Part shown: one piece after another, positions 53,048-63,370 of the stretch
Layout: each line of letters opens with the position of its first letter
Numbering within the stretch: position 1 is the stretch's first letter
Assembly (NCBI GenBank): GCA_937139415.1
Contig: CAKZPS010000063.1
Span: forward strand, 1 to 64,000
Length of the DNA stretch: 64,000 nt
Source of the DNA: an uncultured bacterium
GTDB taxonomy: Bacteria; Atribacterota; Atribacteria; Atribacterales; Caldatribacteriaceae
Direction of reading: 5' to 3'
Program-made: the position numbers and the translations under genes
Notes under the pieces: generated by a model
Told to the model about the DNA's origin: nothing
Databases searched by the model: none
Seen by the model: the letters and a program-made list of their open reading frames with translations, nothing else

Positions 53048-54520
53048 ATGGATGGAGACTTGGAAAATACAGAATGGCAAGAAAAATTGCAGAAATTGCA
53101 AGCACTCCGTGAATTGGGAATTGATCCATATGGTAATCACTTTCACAAAACTCATTCTATAGGAGAAATTAGGGCTTGTGCAGAAAAGTTTATCGATGAA
53201 AAAGTTCAAGTAAGCATTGCAGGAAGAGTTATGGCGTTGCGGAAACACGGGAAAGTTATTTTTGCCGACCTGCGTGATCGGGAAGGGAAGTTGCAGGTAT
53301 ACTTCAAAAAGGATATTTTGGGAGAGGATTTTACCGTTGTTTCTAAGGCTGTTGATGTGGGAGATTGGGTTGGAGTAGAAGGGACTGTTTTTCGTACCCA
53401 CAGTGGAGAACTTACCGTTTTGGCAGAAAAGTCCATCTTTTTGAGTAAATGTCTCAATCCACTTCCTGAAAAGTGGCATGGATTGAAAGAAGTGGAGGTC
53501 AGATATCGGAGAAGGCATCTTGATCTCCTCATGAATGAAGAGGTGCGGAAGGTCTTTTTTCTCCGTGCTCGTGTTTTAAGAGAGTTGCGAAATTTTCTGA
53601 ACGAGAGGGGATTTTTAGAAGTGGAAACACCCATGATGCAGACCATTCCTGGAGGAGCTTTGGCTCGCCCTTTTCGTACCTTTCATAATGCTCTGGGTAT
53701 GGAACTCTACTTGCGCGTTGCTCCGGAGTTGTTTCTCAAGCGATTGATCGTGGGGGGATTGGAAAAGGTTTATGAAATCAATCGCAATTTTCGGAATGAA
53801 GGCATTTCTACACGGCATAATCCCGAATTTACCATGTTGGAGCTCTACGAAGCCTATGGGAATTATGAAACCATGATGGCGATCTGTGAGGAAATGATTT
53901 CCCATGTTGTTTTCGCCGTTTTGGGAAAGTACCAAGTAGAGTATCAGTCGATGACCATTGACTTTATTCCTCCCTGGAAGCGTGTTTCTCTTCGCGAGGC
54001 TCTGCGGGAACTTGCCGGAGTGGATATTTTAGAAGATTCGATGGAAAAACTTCGCGAGATTGCCAAGAGAAGTGGAATTCCTTGCGAAGAAAATTGGGAT
54101 AGGGGAAAATTGACCAACGAGTTTTTGGAACAATTTTTACAGCCTCAACTAGTTCATCCGACCTTTGTGCTTGACTATCCTACGGAGATTTCTCCTCTTG
54201 CTAAAACCAAAAGAGATGATCCTCGGCTTGCCGAGCGTTTTGAGCTTTTTATCGGCAGAGAAGAAGTAGGCAATGCGTATAGTGAGTTGAATGATCCTTT
54301 TGAGCAGAGGAAACGTTTTGAGGAACAGGTTCGTAAACGCGAAAAAGGTGATGTTGAGGCGCATCTCATCGATGATGACTACATTGAAGCCCTCGAATAC
54401 GGTATGCCTCCTACCGGGGGATTGGGGATTGGCATTGACCGTTTAGTCATGCTGCTTACTGATTCCCCCTCTATTCGGGAGGTCATTCTCTTCCCGATTC
54501 TTCGTCCTCGCGGTGATTGA
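53048..54520 (+). CDS. lysS: Lysyl-tRNA synthetase, class II
   Basis: 490 residues. The N-terminal OB fold binds the anticodon (VSIAGRVMALRKHGKVIFAD). The class II core follows: motif 1 region RARVLRELRNFLNERGFLEVETP, motif 2 NRNFRNEGISTRHNPEFT, motif 3 GGLGIGIDRLVMLL. Cytoplasmic, charges tRNA-Lys. The greA-lysS pairing is common in Firmicutes-like genomes. Its stop lies inside the -35 box of the ctsR promoter. Confidence 0.95.
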   Translation: MDGDLENTEWQEKLQKLQALRELGIDPYGNHFHKTHSIGEIRACAEKFIDEKVQVSIAGRVMALRKHGKVIFADLRDREGKLQVYFKKDILGEDFTVVSKAVDVGDWVGVEGTVFRTHSGELTVLAEKSIFLSKCLNPLPEKWHGLKEVEVRYRRRHLDLLMNEEVRKVFFLRARVLRELRNFLNERGFLEVETPMMQTIPGGALARPFRTFHNALGMELYLRVAPELFLKRLIVGGLEKVYEINRNFRNEGISTRHNPEFTMLELYEAYGNYETMMAICEEMISHVVFAVLGKYQVEYQSMTIDFIPPWKRVSLREALRELAGVDILEDSMEKLREIAKRSGIPCEENWDRGKLTNEFLEQFLQPQLVHPTFVLDYPTEISPLAKTKRDDPRLAERFELFIGREEVGNAYSELNDPFEQRKRFEEQVRKREKGDVEAHLIDDDYIEALEYGMPPTGGLGIGIDRLVMLLTDSPSIREVILFPILRPRGD

Positions 54521-54544
54521 CAAAGATTTCTTTTTCGGTATAAT
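54517..54544 (+). promoter_or_regulatory. Promoter of the ctsR-clpC operon
   Basis: TTGACA at 54517-54522, a 16-base spacer and TATAAT at 54539-54544, both consensus. The -35 overlaps the lysS stop. Confidence 0.8.
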
Positions 54545-54550
54545 GATGAA

Positions 54551-54567
54551 TGTCAATGATAGTCAAA
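54551..54567 (+). promoter_or_regulatory. CtsR operator
   Basis: TGTCAAT-GAT-AGTCAAA is a direct repeat of heptads spaced by three bases, close to the CtsR consensus RGTCAAA-NAN-RGTCAAA (second half exact, first half 5 of 7). It lies just after the -10 box and before ctsR, indicating heat-stress autoregulation of the operon. Confidence 0.75.
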
Positions 54568-54581
54568 AAGGGGGTTAAGAG

Positions 54582-55064
54582 ATGTACTCCCTCTGTGACA
54601 CCATAGAAAAATATATCATTCGTATGATCGAAAATTCACCTAACCAAATGATTGTTATTCAGCGGGGCAAGTTGGCTGACGAATTCGATTGTGCTCCTTC
54701 GCAGATTAATTATGTGTTGGCGACTCGTTTCAGTGTCTTTCGCGGTTTTATTGTAGAAAGCCGCAGAGGAGGCAGTGGATACGTTCGCATCAAGAAAGTT
54801 CCCATTGATCGCTTGGAACCTATCGTTTCTTATTTAGGAGACTACTCAAGATATTTGAAAGAGAGTGACGTTCAGTCGCTGGTGAGTTGGTTGGAACGGG
54901 AAGGTTTTATTACCATCCGAGAGGGTCTCCTTATGAAGGCGGCTATGATTCAGGCCTTGGATAAGCTTGAAGACCTGGGACTGTCCGGAGGGGTAGAGCG
55001 AAACAAGCTCCGTTCTCGAATTCTTCGAGAAATGCTTTTACAGATTTTGGATTGGGTGAAGTGA
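54582..55064 (+). CDS. ctsR: Transcriptional repressor CtsR
   Basis: 160 residues. The winged-helix part is LADEFDCAPSQINYVLATRF, with the glycine-rich wing ESRRGGSGYVRI that senses heat in Firmicutes CtsR. The C-terminal domain has EREGFITIREGLLMKAA. It represses clp genes at normal temperature. ATG 54582 is preceded by GGGGGTTAAG. It is followed without a gap by mcsA; the operator is just upstream. Confidence 0.93.
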   Translation: MYSLCDTIEKYIIRMIENSPNQMIVIQRGKLADEFDCAPSQINYVLATRFSVFRGFIVESRRGGSGYVRIKKVPIDRLEPIVSYLGDYSRYLKESDVQSLVSWLEREGFITIREGLLMKAAMIQALDKLEDLGLSGGVERNKLRSRILREMLLQILDWVK

Positions 55065-55544
55065 ATGCGTTGTGATTTTTGCAATACAAAAGAAGCTACT
55101 TTGGTCATCTGTTTTGCGAATGCTCGTGGCCATTCGCAGAAGAGATTGTTCGTTTGCCAAACGTGTGCGGAACAACTCTCTCTGTCTCATTTGGTGGACA
55201 AAAAAGGTGTTATGCATACTCTCTCTCAAGAGGTCAAAACCGAAAAAGAGCATGTTTGTTCATGGTGTGGATTATCGATTGAAGAAGCACGAAGAACGAA
55301 TAGTGTTGGATGTCCTTCCTGCTATCGGAACTTTATTCGTGAGTTTGAAGAGTGGATCGGACAATATCAGCTGGGGAACGTTCATCGCGGAAAGGTTCCT
55401 CTCCGTTGGGCGAGGGTACGAAAAATCCGTGAGAGGGTGGAAAAAATGGTCCGGGAACTCAAGAAATGTATCGCCGAGGAAAATTATGAGCGTGCTGAAC
55501 AAATAAAAAATTTCATTCTCCGATTGCAGGCCCGTTTACCATGA
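55065..55544 (+). CDS. mcsA: McsA, zinc-finger/UVR protein of the CtsR regulon
   Basis: 159 residues. Two zinc-binding blocks: CDFCN with CQTCAEQL, and CSWCG with GCPSCYRNF. A C-terminal UVR motif (CIAEENYERAEQIKNFILRL) is followed by the stop. McsA normally activates the arginine kinase McsB and helps remove CtsR under stress. It begins directly at the end of ctsR (GTGAATG) and overlaps mcsB by four bases. The cysteine pairs are intact. Confidence 0.9.
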   Translation: MRCDFCNTKEATLVICFANARGHSQKRLFVCQTCAEQLSLSHLVDKKGVMHTLSQEVKTEKEHVCSWCGLSIEEARRTNSVGCPSCYRNFIREFEEWIGQYQLGNVHRGKVPLRWARVRKIRERVEKMVRELKKCIAEENYERAEQIKNFILRLQARLP

Positions 55545-56530
55545 GATGCTCTTTGTTGCAGGAAATGAGGGTGAAGAAGGGTTTACCTGCCTCTCGCGGG
55601 GCGGTAGTTGTCCACCGAAATTTGCACGGTGTACCTTTCCCTTCTTCACGTTTTTTTGCTCCCATTTGGCAAAGGGAGGTCAAGGAGCAATTGGAGAAGG
55701 TATGTCGGGAGCGAAAAAGAGGAATTCATGACCTTTCCTCTCTTCTTGTGGCCCTTACCGGAATTGTCCAGGGAGAAATTTTCTTTCTCAAGAAAACGCA
55801 AAAGGTATGGCAAGGAATAACCGTGAACGGTTGCGACCACTTACAAATATTTGCCGAGAGGAGAGGAGAAATCCTTGAATCACTTCTGCGAGTGGTTGAT
55901 TTCTGGGATAATCGGGTAGAAGAAAAGGTAACTTATGCTTACCATCCCCGGTGGGGATATTTGGCTTCTTCATTTACTCGAGTGGGGACCGGATGTAATG
56001 CTTATCTTTGGGTACATCTTCCGGCACTTTCATTTCTCTATGGAGAAAAGCGTCTTTTACAGTGGTTTCAGGAAAATGGGACGATTGTAGTGCGAGGATG
56101 GGGTGATAAGGGAGAAATTTGGGCCCATCTCTTCGAGATTACGAACCGCTTCACCTTGGGTCTTTCGGAGAGAGATATTGTGAGCACAGTGGAAGGAATA
56201 GGTGGGAAGGTGTTACATTGGGAGGAGGAGGTGCGTCGTGATTTCCTTCGTTCTCCAGCCCGTTTGCGCGCCTTTTGGGAATACTTAGAACAAGGTTATA
56301 AAGAAATGGCTCGGAAAGACGATAATATGGGGAAAGCACTCTTCGATTTCGTTTCTCTGTGGTGGTTTGGCGAAGAAATGGGAATAATCCCGGATGGGAA
56401 AGGTTTAGAGTGTATAGGAATCAATCATTGTATCGGTGAATGGTTGGCCGATATCCGAGTAAGACAGTGGAGGGTGGAGGCCCTGAGAGTTTTGGGAGTT
56501 TGGCCGAGGAGGATTTTAAGCAATGTTTGA
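55541..56530 (+). CDS. McsB-like protein, probably an inactive arginine kinase
   Basis: 329 residues, clearly the McsB/guanido-kinase fold from position, length and segments such as [40 protein letters not shown] and HLPALSF. Known active residues are replaced. The ATP-binding SSRIRLARN segment reads [10 protein letters not shown]. The catalytic NEEDH reads NGCDH. The conserved Cys of SCPTNVGTG is Ser in SSFTRVGTG. GSEAxGN reads KGEIWAH. The frame is open and codon use is normal, so this is a diverged, likely non-catalytic adaptor rather than a broken gene. Its stop overlaps the clpC start by eight bases. Confidence 0.75.
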   Translation: MRCSLLQEMRVKKGLPASRGAVVVHRNLHGVPFPSSRFFAPIWQREVKEQLEKVCRERKRGIHDLSSLLVALTGIVQGEIFFLKKTQKVWQGITVNGCDHLQIFAERRGEILESLLRVVDFWDNRVEEKVTYAYHPRWGYLASSFTRVGTGCNAYLWVHLPALSFLYGEKRLLQWFQENGTIVVRGWGDKGEIWAHLFEITNRFTLGLSERDIVSTVEGIGGKVLHWEEEVRRDFLRSPARLRAFWEYLEQGYKEMARKDDNMGKALFDFVSLWWFGEEMGIIPDGKGLECIGINHCIGEWLADIRVRQWRVEALRVLGVWPRRILSNV

Positions 56531-58988
56531 AAGGTACACGGAACGAGCACGAAAGGTGATCATTTTGGCGCAGGATGAAGCCATTCGGTTGAAGCATAAC
56601 CATATCGGTACGGAGCATCTCCTTTTGGGGCTGCTTCGGGAACGAGAAGGGATTGCCGCACGAATCTTAGAAAGTTTTGATATAAGCTTAGATTTGGTAC
56701 GGAGTGAATTAGAGAGTTTGGTCGATAAGGCAGAGTATCAAGGATCGAAAGAGGTGGCTTTTACTCCTCGTGCCAAGAGAGTATTAGAACTCGCCTTAGA
56801 TGAAACACGACGTCTGGGTCATAATTATGTCGGGACGGAACATATCCTTTTGGGAATTTTGCGTGAAGGGGAAGGGGTTGGAGCACAAATTTTGCGTAAT
56901 CTTGGCCTTGATATCGAAGCAGTGAGGAATAAACTCTACGAAATTTTGAATGAGAATGTACCTCGTTCAGAGTCCTCTCCAGAATATTCTTCCTATCGAG
57001 AACGAGAGAGTAAGACCCCCATTCTCGATGAATTTAGCCGGGATTTGACTCGTTTGGCGGTGGAACGAAAGCTCGATCCGGTGATCGGTCGAGAGCGAGA
57101 GATCGAACGGGTTATTCAGATTTTGAGTCGACGAACGAAAAATAACCCTGTGCTCATTGGAGAGCCAGGGGTTGGAAAGACGGCCATTGTTGAAGGATTG
57201 GCGCAGAGAATCGTGAAAGGGGAAGTTCCAGAAATTTTGAAAGGGAAACGAGTGGTCAGCTTAGACCTGGCGGCAATCGTGGCCGGTACTAAATATCGCG
57301 GAGAATTTGAGAAACGTCTCAAGAAAATTATTTCTGAAATTGTACAGACCAAAGAAGTAGTGCTTTTCATCGACGAGGTGCATACCTTAGTCGGTGCAGG
57401 CGCGGCAGAGGGAGCCATCGATGCGGCAAATATCTTGAAACCGGCTCTGGCTCGAGGAGAGCTCCAGGCCATTGGTGCGACCACCATTACCGAATATCGG
57501 AAATACATCGAGAAAGATTCAGCCTTAGAGCGTCGTTTCCAGCCGGTGTATGTGGATGAACCATCGGTAGAGGTTACGGTAGAGATTTTACGAGGTATTA
57601 AAGAGCGATATGAGGAACATCATAGAGTGACGATTACCGGCGAAGCTGTAGAAGCGGCAGTGCGACTATCACAACGGTACATTTCCGATCGTTACCTTCC
57701 CGATAAAGCCATTGACGTCATGGATGAGGCGGCGAGCCGAGTTCGTTTGCGAGCAACAGTTTTGCCTGAGGAATTGAAGTCCTTAGAGGTGATCATCGAG
57801 GAGATCCGTAAGAAGAAAGAAAAAGCGGTGAAGAATCAGGATTTCGAAGGTGCAGCGTGTTACCGAGACGAAGAGGAAACTCTGAAGAAAAAGTATCGCG
57901 AACAGAAGGAGTCTTGGCTCAAAGAAATTGATTCCACACGTCCGGTGGTGACTGAAGAAGATATTGCCGCAGTGGTCTCGAGCTGGACGGGCATCCCCGT
58001 TTTCCGTTTGGCTATGGAGGAGCAAGAGCGATTAGTGCACATGGAAGAAGAAATCCATCGGCGCATTGTGGGGCAGGAAGAAGCGGTCAAGGCGGTGTGT
58101 AAGGCCATTAAACGTTCTCGAGCAGGACTCAAAGACCCACGTCGCCCCATCGGATCTTTCATCTTTTTAGGTCCATCGGGGGTGGGGAAGACCGAACTCG
58201 CCAAAGCTTTGGCGGAGTTTCTCTTTGGGAAAGAGGACGCTTTGATTATCCTCGACATGTCTGAATATATGGAGAAATTTACGGTTTCACGTCTCGTTGG
58301 TTCGCCTCCTGGGTATGTGGGATATGAAGAAGGAGGGCAGCTCACCGAAAAAGTCCGTCGTCGGCCGTATTCGGTAGTGCTTTTTGATGAGATTGAAAAG
58401 GCCAACCCCGATATTTTCAATATCCTCTTGCAGATTATGGAAGAAGGGCGTTTAACCGATGCCCAAGGGCGGGTGATTGATTTTAAGAACACCATTATCA
58501 TCATGACTTCCAACTTAGGGGCACGGATGATCTCTAACCAAGCGGGTATCGGTTTCGGTGACAAGCAGAACGACACGCTTTCTTACCAGGACATCAAACA
58601 GAAGGTCATGGAAGAAGTGAAGAAGACTTTTACACCGGAGTTTTTAAACCGGGTGGATGAAATTATCGTCTTCCGTCCGCTCAAGCAGCAAGAAGTAGAG
58701 AAAATCGTGGATCTCTTAATGAAAGAAACCCGCAATCGCCTCAAAGAAAAGAACATGGATATCGAGATTACTCCGGAAGTGCGCTCTTTCATCGCCCAAG
58801 AGGGGTATGACCCCAATTTCGGCGCTCGTCCTTTGCGCAGAGCGATCCAAAGGATTTTGGAGGATCCCCTCTCTGACCTCATGTTGAAGGGAGTTTTTAA
58901 AGAAGGAGATAAAGTCCTCGCTACCCTTGAGGCAGGAAAGGTATCCTTCACCAAAGTTCTACCCTTAGAGCTTTCGCTTCGCGTATAA
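56523..58988 (+). CDS. clpC: ATP-dependent Clp protease ATP-binding subunit ClpC
   Basis: 821 residues, full-length. N domain with two repeats ([40 protein letters not shown]). AAA1 has Walker [10 protein letters not shown] near residue 212 and [13 protein letters not shown]. The middle domain carries a UVR-like segment ([19 protein letters not shown]). AAA2 has GPSGVGKTE near 549 and [12 protein letters not shown]. It unfolds proteins for ClpP. The end of the protein is normal. Starts at ATG 56523 inside the McsB-like gene. Confidence 0.95.
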   Translation: MFERYTERARKVIILAQDEAIRLKHNHIGTEHLLLGLLREREGIAARILESFDISLDLVRSELESLVDKAEYQGSKEVAFTPRAKRVLELALDETRRLGHNYVGTEHILLGILREGEGVGAQILRNLGLDIEAVRNKLYEILNENVPRSESSPEYSSYRERESKTPILDEFSRDLTRLAVERKLDPVIGREREIERVIQILSRRTKNNPVLIGEPGVGKTAIVEGLAQRIVKGEVPEILKGKRVVSLDLAAIVAGTKYRGEFEKRLKKIISEIVQTKEVVLFIDEVHTLVGAGAAEGAIDAANILKPALARGELQAIGATTITEYRKYIEKDSALERRFQPVYVDEPSVEVTVEILRGIKERYEEHHRVTITGEAVEAAVRLSQRYISDRYLPDKAIDVMDEAASRVRLRATVLPEELKSLEVIIEEIRKKKEKAVKNQDFEGAACYRDEEETLKKKYREQKESWLKEIDSTRPVVTEEDIAAVVSSWTGIPVFRLAMEEQERLVHMEEEIHRRIVGQEEAVKAVCKAIKRSRAGLKDPRRPIGSFIFLGPSGVGKTELAKALAEFLFGKEDALIILDMSEYMEKFTVSRLVGSPPGYVGYEEGGQLTEKVRRRPYSVVLFDEIEKANPDIFNILLQIMEEGRLTDAQGRVIDFKNTIIIMTSNLGARMISNQAGIGFGDKQNDTLSYQDIKQKVMEEVKKTFTPEFLNRVDEIIVFRPLKQQEVEKIVDLLMKETRNRLKEKNMDIEITPEVRSFIAQEGYDPNFGARPLRRAIQRILEDPLSDLMLKGVFKEGDKVLATLEAGKVSFTKVLPLELSLRV

Positions 58989-58995
58989 GAACTCT

Positions 58996-60381
58996 ATGGC
59001 TTATCTTTGCCAAGGTTGTGGGTATTTCACTCCCAATTGGCTAGGTCGATGCCCCCAATGTGGGGAGTGGAATACCCTGGTAGAGGTACCGAAGGAAAAA
59101 GCGAAAAAGGTAACCCGGTCCTCTTCTTTTCTCGCCACTTCTTCTCCTATATCCTTAGAGGCAATGCAAAAGAATCAGTTTTTTCGGGGGAAACGCTTAT
59201 CTACCGGTCTCCGCGAGGTGGATCGAGTTTTAGGCGGAGGTGTGGTAGAAGGGTCACTCATCCTTTTGAGTGGTGATCCGGGAATTGGGAAATCCACTTT
59301 GCTTTTGAAAATTGCTGAAGGTATTGCCGCTCAGAATCAAAGAGTACTCTATACGAGTAGTGAAGAATCTCTGGCACAATTATCTCTGCGGGTAGAGAGA
59401 TTGAAGATCCAAAAAAGCCCTCATTTTTTCCTCTTTTCTGCCGATTGTTTTGATGACCTTGTCGAACAGCTTTTCACCCTCAAGCCTCAGGTGGTGGTTG
59501 TTGATTCTATCCAGAATTTAGGTAAAAGAGAGAGTGAGTGTCTCCCCGGAAGTGTGGGAATGTTGCGGGAGTTGAGTGCTGCTTTTCTCGAAATGGCGAA
59601 GAAAGAAAACGTGGCCTTTTTTTTGGTAGGACACGTGACCAAAGAGGGTTTCGTGGCCGGTCCGAAAACTCTGGAACATTTCGTAGACGTGGTATTGTAT
59701 CTCGAAGGGGACCCACAGCGTCCGTTGCGCATGATACGGGGGATGAAGAATCGTTTTGGTTCTACTCAAGAAGTAGGCATTTTAGAGATGCAAGAGGAGG
59801 GGTTGGTGGAGATTCTTGATCCTTCTCAGTACTTTGCCGGTGATCACGACACATCGGCTGTTGGAACGGCCCGAACAGTGGTAGCCGAAGGCAAGAGGAT
59901 CATGATGATCGAGGTGCAGTCCTTGGTGAGTTCGAGTTCTTTTGATTTCCCCCGCAGAGTGAGTTTGGGAATGGATTTGAATCGTCTCCATCTTTTGCTT
60001 GCCGTCTTAGAACAGACAACTCGTCTCCGTTTTGTCCGTCATGATGTTTATGTGAGTATCGGGGGAGGGGTACGGGTTACAGAAACCGCTTTGGATCTTG
60101 CCGTGTGCATGAGTGTTCTCTCTTCGCGACTCAATCAATCGGTTAATCGAAAAACGGTATATTTGGGGGAGATCAGCTTAAACGGAGCTATTCGACCGGT
60201 TTCGCTTCTTGAACAACGGGTGCAAGAAGCACTTCGCATGGGAGCAAAACGGCTTGTGCTTTCGGCACGTAACCAAGATCATTCTGCTAAATACCCTGGA
60301 ATTGAGTGGCTTCAATACCATCATCTTCAGGAAACCCTAAAAAGAGAGGGTTTCTTCTCTTCCTCTCCTCCTCTTGGGTGA
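58996..60381 (+). CDS. radA: DNA repair protein RadA
   Basis: 461 residues. Zinc finger CQGCGYFTPNWLGRCPQC at 5-22; RecA-like core with Walker A GDPGIGKST near 93; the RadA-specific KNRFG motif near 250; C-terminal Lon-like domain (VYVSIGGGVRVTETALDLAV, LGEISLNGAIRPV). It promotes branch migration in recombination. It starts seven bases after clpC. In Firmicutes disA usually follows radA; here it is absent and the PIN-TRAM gene comes next. Confidence 0.94.
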   Translation: MAYLCQGCGYFTPNWLGRCPQCGEWNTLVEVPKEKAKKVTRSSSFLATSSPISLEAMQKNQFFRGKRLSTGLREVDRVLGGGVVEGSLILLSGDPGIGKSTLLLKIAEGIAAQNQRVLYTSSEESLAQLSLRVERLKIQKSPHFFLFSADCFDDLVEQLFTLKPQVVVVDSIQNLGKRESECLPGSVGMLRELSAAFLEMAKKENVAFFLVGHVTKEGFVAGPKTLEHFVDVVLYLEGDPQRPLRMIRGMKNRFGSTQEVGILEMQEEGLVEILDPSQYFAGDHDTSAVGTARTVVAEGKRIMMIEVQSLVSSSSFDFPRRVSLGMDLNRLHLLLAVLEQTTRLRFVRHDVYVSIGGGVRVTETALDLAVCMSVLSSRLNQSVNRKTVYLGEISLNGAIRPVSLLEQRVQEALRMGAKRLVLSARNQDHSAKYPGIEWLQYHHLQETLKREGFFSSSPPLG

Positions 60382-60397
60382 ATAACCGTACAAGAAT

Positions 60398-60406
60398 TGG
60401 TATAAT
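60398..60406 (+). promoter_or_regulatory. Extended -10 promoter before the PIN-TRAM gene
   Basis: TGGTATAAT (TGn plus consensus -10) with no good -35, 150 bases before the gene at 60559. The leader between them has no recognised structure. Confidence 0.5.
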
Positions 60407-60558
60407 GAGAAAACGTAGAGTAAAAAGGGAGGTGAGAATCTAATCACTCTTTATATGCAATGGATAGGGAACGGATGTGCTTTTGGGGGTGGAGAGATGT
60501 GAAGGAGAAGTGTTTTTCTTTGGGCTTACTATCCTTTTTATGATTGGATGGGTGAGTT

Positions 60559-61461
60559 ATGCAAGTGAAGAAGAGAATAGGCGTGTCCTTATTACGGTTT
60601 TTCCCCTGGATGGTCGGATTTTTCTCGCGAACGTCAGCAGTGGATATTTTAGTGGGATTAGGTGGCCTCATCCTGGGGTTGGTCATCGGGGTCCTCTTAA
60701 CTTATCCGATTTCTTTCTTGCCCTTTCGCCTGACTTCTTTACCTCTTTTTGTAACCGTGGTTTGTGGAGCTTTGGGCATGTCCATTTTTTTGGTGCGCAA
60801 AGAGGATATCATTTCCATTTTTACTGGAATTCCTCGGATGAAATTGCTCCGTGGTCAGAGCGGTGGTGGAAAGATTCTCGATACCAGCGTCATTGTGGAT
60901 GGGAGGATTGCCGATATTTGTAAGACCGGTTTTATCGAGGGGGAAGTCCTCATCCCTCGGTTCGTTTTGAAAGAGTTGCAACAAGTTGCCGATTCTCAAG
61001 ACCCCTTGAAACGAAATAGAGGAAGACGCGGTCTTGACATTTTAAACAAGATTCGCAAAGAGAAAAGAGTCAACGTACGGATTATTGACCGCGACTTTCC
61101 CGAAATCAAAGACGTTGATGCCAAGTTGATTAAACTGGCGAAAGCTATTGGTGCACGGGTCATTACCAACGATTTTAACCTCAATAAGATTGCGGAACTC
61201 GAAGGAGTAGAAGTGCTCAACATTAATGAACTCTCCAACGCTCTGAAGCCTTATGTCCTTCCCGGCGAAGAATTACGAGTCCAGATTATCCGTGAAGGTA
61301 AAGAAGTGGATCAAGGAGTTGGCTATCTTGACGATGGCACCATGGTGGTGGTGGAGGAAGGGAAAAAATACATCAATACCGTGGTCGATACAGTAGTAAC
61401 GAGCGTCTTGCAAACTCCTGCAGGACGGATGATTTTTGCCCGTCTCAAGAGTCGAATGTGA
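60559..61461 (+). CDS. yacL: PIN and TRAM domain membrane protein (YacL/PilT N-terminus type)
   Basis: 300 residues. Two or three hydrophobic helices at the N-terminus (VGLGGLILGLVIGVLL; LPLFVTVVCGALGMSIFLV). A PIN nuclease domain starts LDTSVIVDGRIADIC (acidic residues), with VDAKLIKLAKAIGARVITND, and a C-terminal TRAM domain ends the protein (VGYLDDGTMVVVEEGKKYI). Probably a membrane-anchored RNase. B. subtilis YacL is longer, with four helices. The start ATG has a weak ribosome site. Confidence 0.88.
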   Translation: MQVKKRIGVSLLRFFPWMVGFFSRTSAVDILVGLGGLILGLVIGVLLTYPISFLPFRLTSLPLFVTVVCGALGMSIFLVRKEDIISIFTGIPRMKLLRGQSGGGKILDTSVIVDGRIADICKTGFIEGEVLIPRFVLKELQQVADSQDPLKRNRGRRGLDILNKIRKEKRVNVRIIDRDFPEIKDVDAKLIKLAKAIGARVITNDFNLNKIAELEGVEVLNINELSNALKPYVLPGEELRVQIIREGKEVDQGVGYLDDGTMVVVEEGKKYINTVVDTVVTSVLQTPAGRMIFARLKSRM

Positions 61462-61470
61462 GGAGAAGGC

Positions 61471-62175
61471 ATGTCATATCGGTTTTACGCTCTCGTTGTA
61501 GCAGGGGGAACAGGAGAACGGATGAATTCGACTATTCCTAAGCAATATCTTCCCCTTTTGGGGAAGCCGGTGCTTGCCTATACCTTGGATGTTTTCGAAG
61601 CGTGTTCGGAAATTGAAGAAATCATCGTGGTTATCCATCCTCACCATGAGGACCTTTTTCTGCGACAAGTTTTCAAGCGCTACCACTATGAGAAGGTGCG
61701 AAAGTATGTATTCGGAGGTAAAAGAAGACAGGATTCGGTATATCGTGGACTCCTTGAACTTCGAGGACGCGAGGAGGATTTTGTGTTGGTCCATGACGGG
61801 GTGCGACCACTCTTAGATCAGAGAACCCTGAAGCGGTGTATCGAAGAGCTGAAAGAACACGAAGCGGTGTGTTGCGCCATTCCTTGCGTTGATACCTTAA
61901 AGATGACGGAAAACGGAAAAAGTATCCAAGGAACATTAGACCGTCACAAGGTTTGGAGAGCTCAAACACCCCAAGGATTTCGAGTAAAACTCCTTTGGGA
62001 GGCTCTTGAGCGAGCTTTTCAGGACGATTTTTGTGGTACCGATGATTCCGTGTTGGTGGAGCGATTGGGGCAACCGGTTTACTTGGTACTTGGTTCCGAG
62101 GACAATCTCAAGATCACCACTCCTCAGGATGTCATATTTGCCGAAGAGCGCTTACGATGGAGAGGGAGACCATGA
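61471..62175 (+). CDS. ispD: 2-C-methyl-D-erythritol 4-phosphate cytidylyltransferase
   Basis: 234 residues. CTP-binding VVAGGTGERMNSTIPKQYLP at the N-terminus, GGKRRQDSVYRGL, VHDGVRPL and the late GTDDSVLVERLG. Third step of the MEP isoprenoid pathway. The ATG follows GAGGAGAAGGC; the stop overlaps ispF by four bases. Confidence 0.94.
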   Translation: MSYRFYALVVAGGTGERMNSTIPKQYLPLLGKPVLAYTLDVFEACSEIEEIIVVIHPHHEDLFLRQVFKRYHYEKVRKYVFGGKRRQDSVYRGLLELRGREEDFVLVHDGVRPLLDQRTLKRCIEELKEHEAVCCAIPCVDTLKMTENGKSIQGTLDRHKVWRAQTPQGFRVKLLWEALERAFQDDFCGTDDSVLVERLGQPVYLVLGSEDNLKITTPQDVIFAEERLRWRGRP

Positions 62176-62657
62176 GAGATATGCGTGTTGGAATGGGGTA
62201 TGACATTCATCCCTTGGTGGAGGGTAAAGTCCTCGTCCTGGGGGGAGTGGTTGTGCCTTACAGTCGGGGTCTTGAGGGACATTCTGATGGAGATGTTTTG
62301 TGTCATGCGATCATGGATAGCTTACTCGGGGCGTGTGGTTTTCCTGATATTGGGCATTTTTTCCCTTCTTGCGATCCTCACTACCGTGGGATTCAAAGTA
62401 CCATTCTTCTCTGCGAGGTGTGCGAAAGAATACGGAAAGAAGGATGGGAAATCGGGAACATAGATAGCACCGTTATCGCTGAACAACCCAAAATTGCTCC
62501 TTTTATCCCGGAAATGAAAGAGAAGTTATCCCAAGTGATGCTCATTGATCCGAGGAGAATCGGCATCAAAGCTACTACTCAAGAGGGTTTAGGGAGCATT
62601 GGAAGGGGGGAAGGGATAAGTTGTATTGCCGTAAGTCTTGTGTGGCGCGATGGATGA
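62172..62657 (+). CDS. ispF: 2-C-methyl-D-erythritol 2,4-cyclodiphosphate synthase
   Basis: 161 residues. Zinc ligands in GYDIHPL (Asp, His) and [12 protein letters not shown] (His); [17 protein letters not shown] and the C-terminal [20 protein letters not shown]. Converts the IspE product to the cyclic diphosphate in the MEP pathway. ATG 62172 forms an ATGA overlap with ispD; ATG 62157 and 62181 are also in frame. All active residues are intact. Confidence 0.94.
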   Translation: MRDMRVGMGYDIHPLVEGKVLVLGGVVVPYSRGLEGHSDGDVLCHAIMDSLLGACGFPDIGHFFPSCDPHYRGIQSTILLCEVCERIRKEGWEIGNIDSTVIAEQPKIAPFIPEMKEKLSQVMLIDPRRIGIKATTQEGLGSIGRGEGISCIAVSLVWRDG

Positions 62658-63370
62658 GTGGAATAGTATTGGTGGTATTGGGAGGTTTGCTTTGGGCAGA
62701 GGGGGCTTTTACCAAGCCGGTGGTGCAAGTAGAGCCTTGGCATAACGACTCTTTTGCAGTCGTAGTAGATGGAAAGCCGCTCATTGCCGTCAGGTATCCT
62801 AAGAAACGGGAGTTGCGCAGAGAGAGAGCCGAAGAAATCGCTCGGCGCTTGACAAGGCTCTTCTATGCTTCCTTTCAGGAACCACCTACCTTTCGGGTAA
62901 GCGTGAGGAAGGATCGAGTAGAAGCGTATTGTGATGAAACCCTCCTCTTTTCGGTTTTTCGTGATGATGCGATACCCAATCGCTCTCAACCCCTCGATTT
63001 AGCGCTCTTGTGGCTCAATACGGTGCAAATGGAATTCTATAAACTGCGCTCAAGAGAAGCTACCGTCCTCTCCCAAGCGACGGGATTGGCTTCTTGGTGT
63101 CACGTGCGATTTCATGGTAAGTTAACTGCCCAGGGAGAGACATACGATTCTTATGCTTTCACCGCGGCCCATCGAGAACTTCCCTTTGGGAGTATTGTGC
63201 TCATCACCAACCTTCGCAATGGTAAGCAGGTGGTGGTAAAAGTGAATGACCGTGGTCCATGGAGGAAGAATCGTTTGGTAGATTTGTCTTTGGTAGCAGC
63301 AAAAGTATTGGGGATGCAAGAGGCTGGAGTAGAGAAGGTAAAGATGGAGGTTATTGCATGGAAACAGTGA
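62654..63370 (+). CDS. RlpA-like septal ring/double-psi beta-barrel protein
   Basis: 238 residues. Signal peptide ([14 protein letters not shown]), a middle domain with no recognised family, then an RlpA-like double-psi barrel at about 145-238: [42 protein letters not shown] with the catalytic Asp, [13 protein letters not shown]. RlpA proteins cleave naked glycan strands of peptidoglycan and occur mostly in bacteria with two membranes. ATG 62654 lies in the ispF stop region (ATGGATGA). It overlaps gltX by 13 bases. Confidence 0.85.
   Translation: MSGIVLVVLGGLLWAEGAFTKPVVQVEPWHNDSFAVVVDGKPLIAVRYPKKRELRRERAEEIARRLTRLFYASFQEPPTFRVSVRKDRVEAYCDETLLFSVFRDDAIPNRSQPLDLALLWLNTVQMEFYKLRSREATVLSQATGLASWCHVRFHGKLTAQGETYDSYAFTAAHRELPFGSIVLITNLRNGKQVVVKVNDRGPWRKNRLVDLSLVAAKVLGMQEAGVEKVKMEVIAWKQ

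Noticed and set aside
57860-58576. 239-codon minus-strand frame inside clpC
   Set aside because: Shadow of the ClpC AAA2 domain; low-complexity Ser/Arg-rich composition typical of antisense reading.
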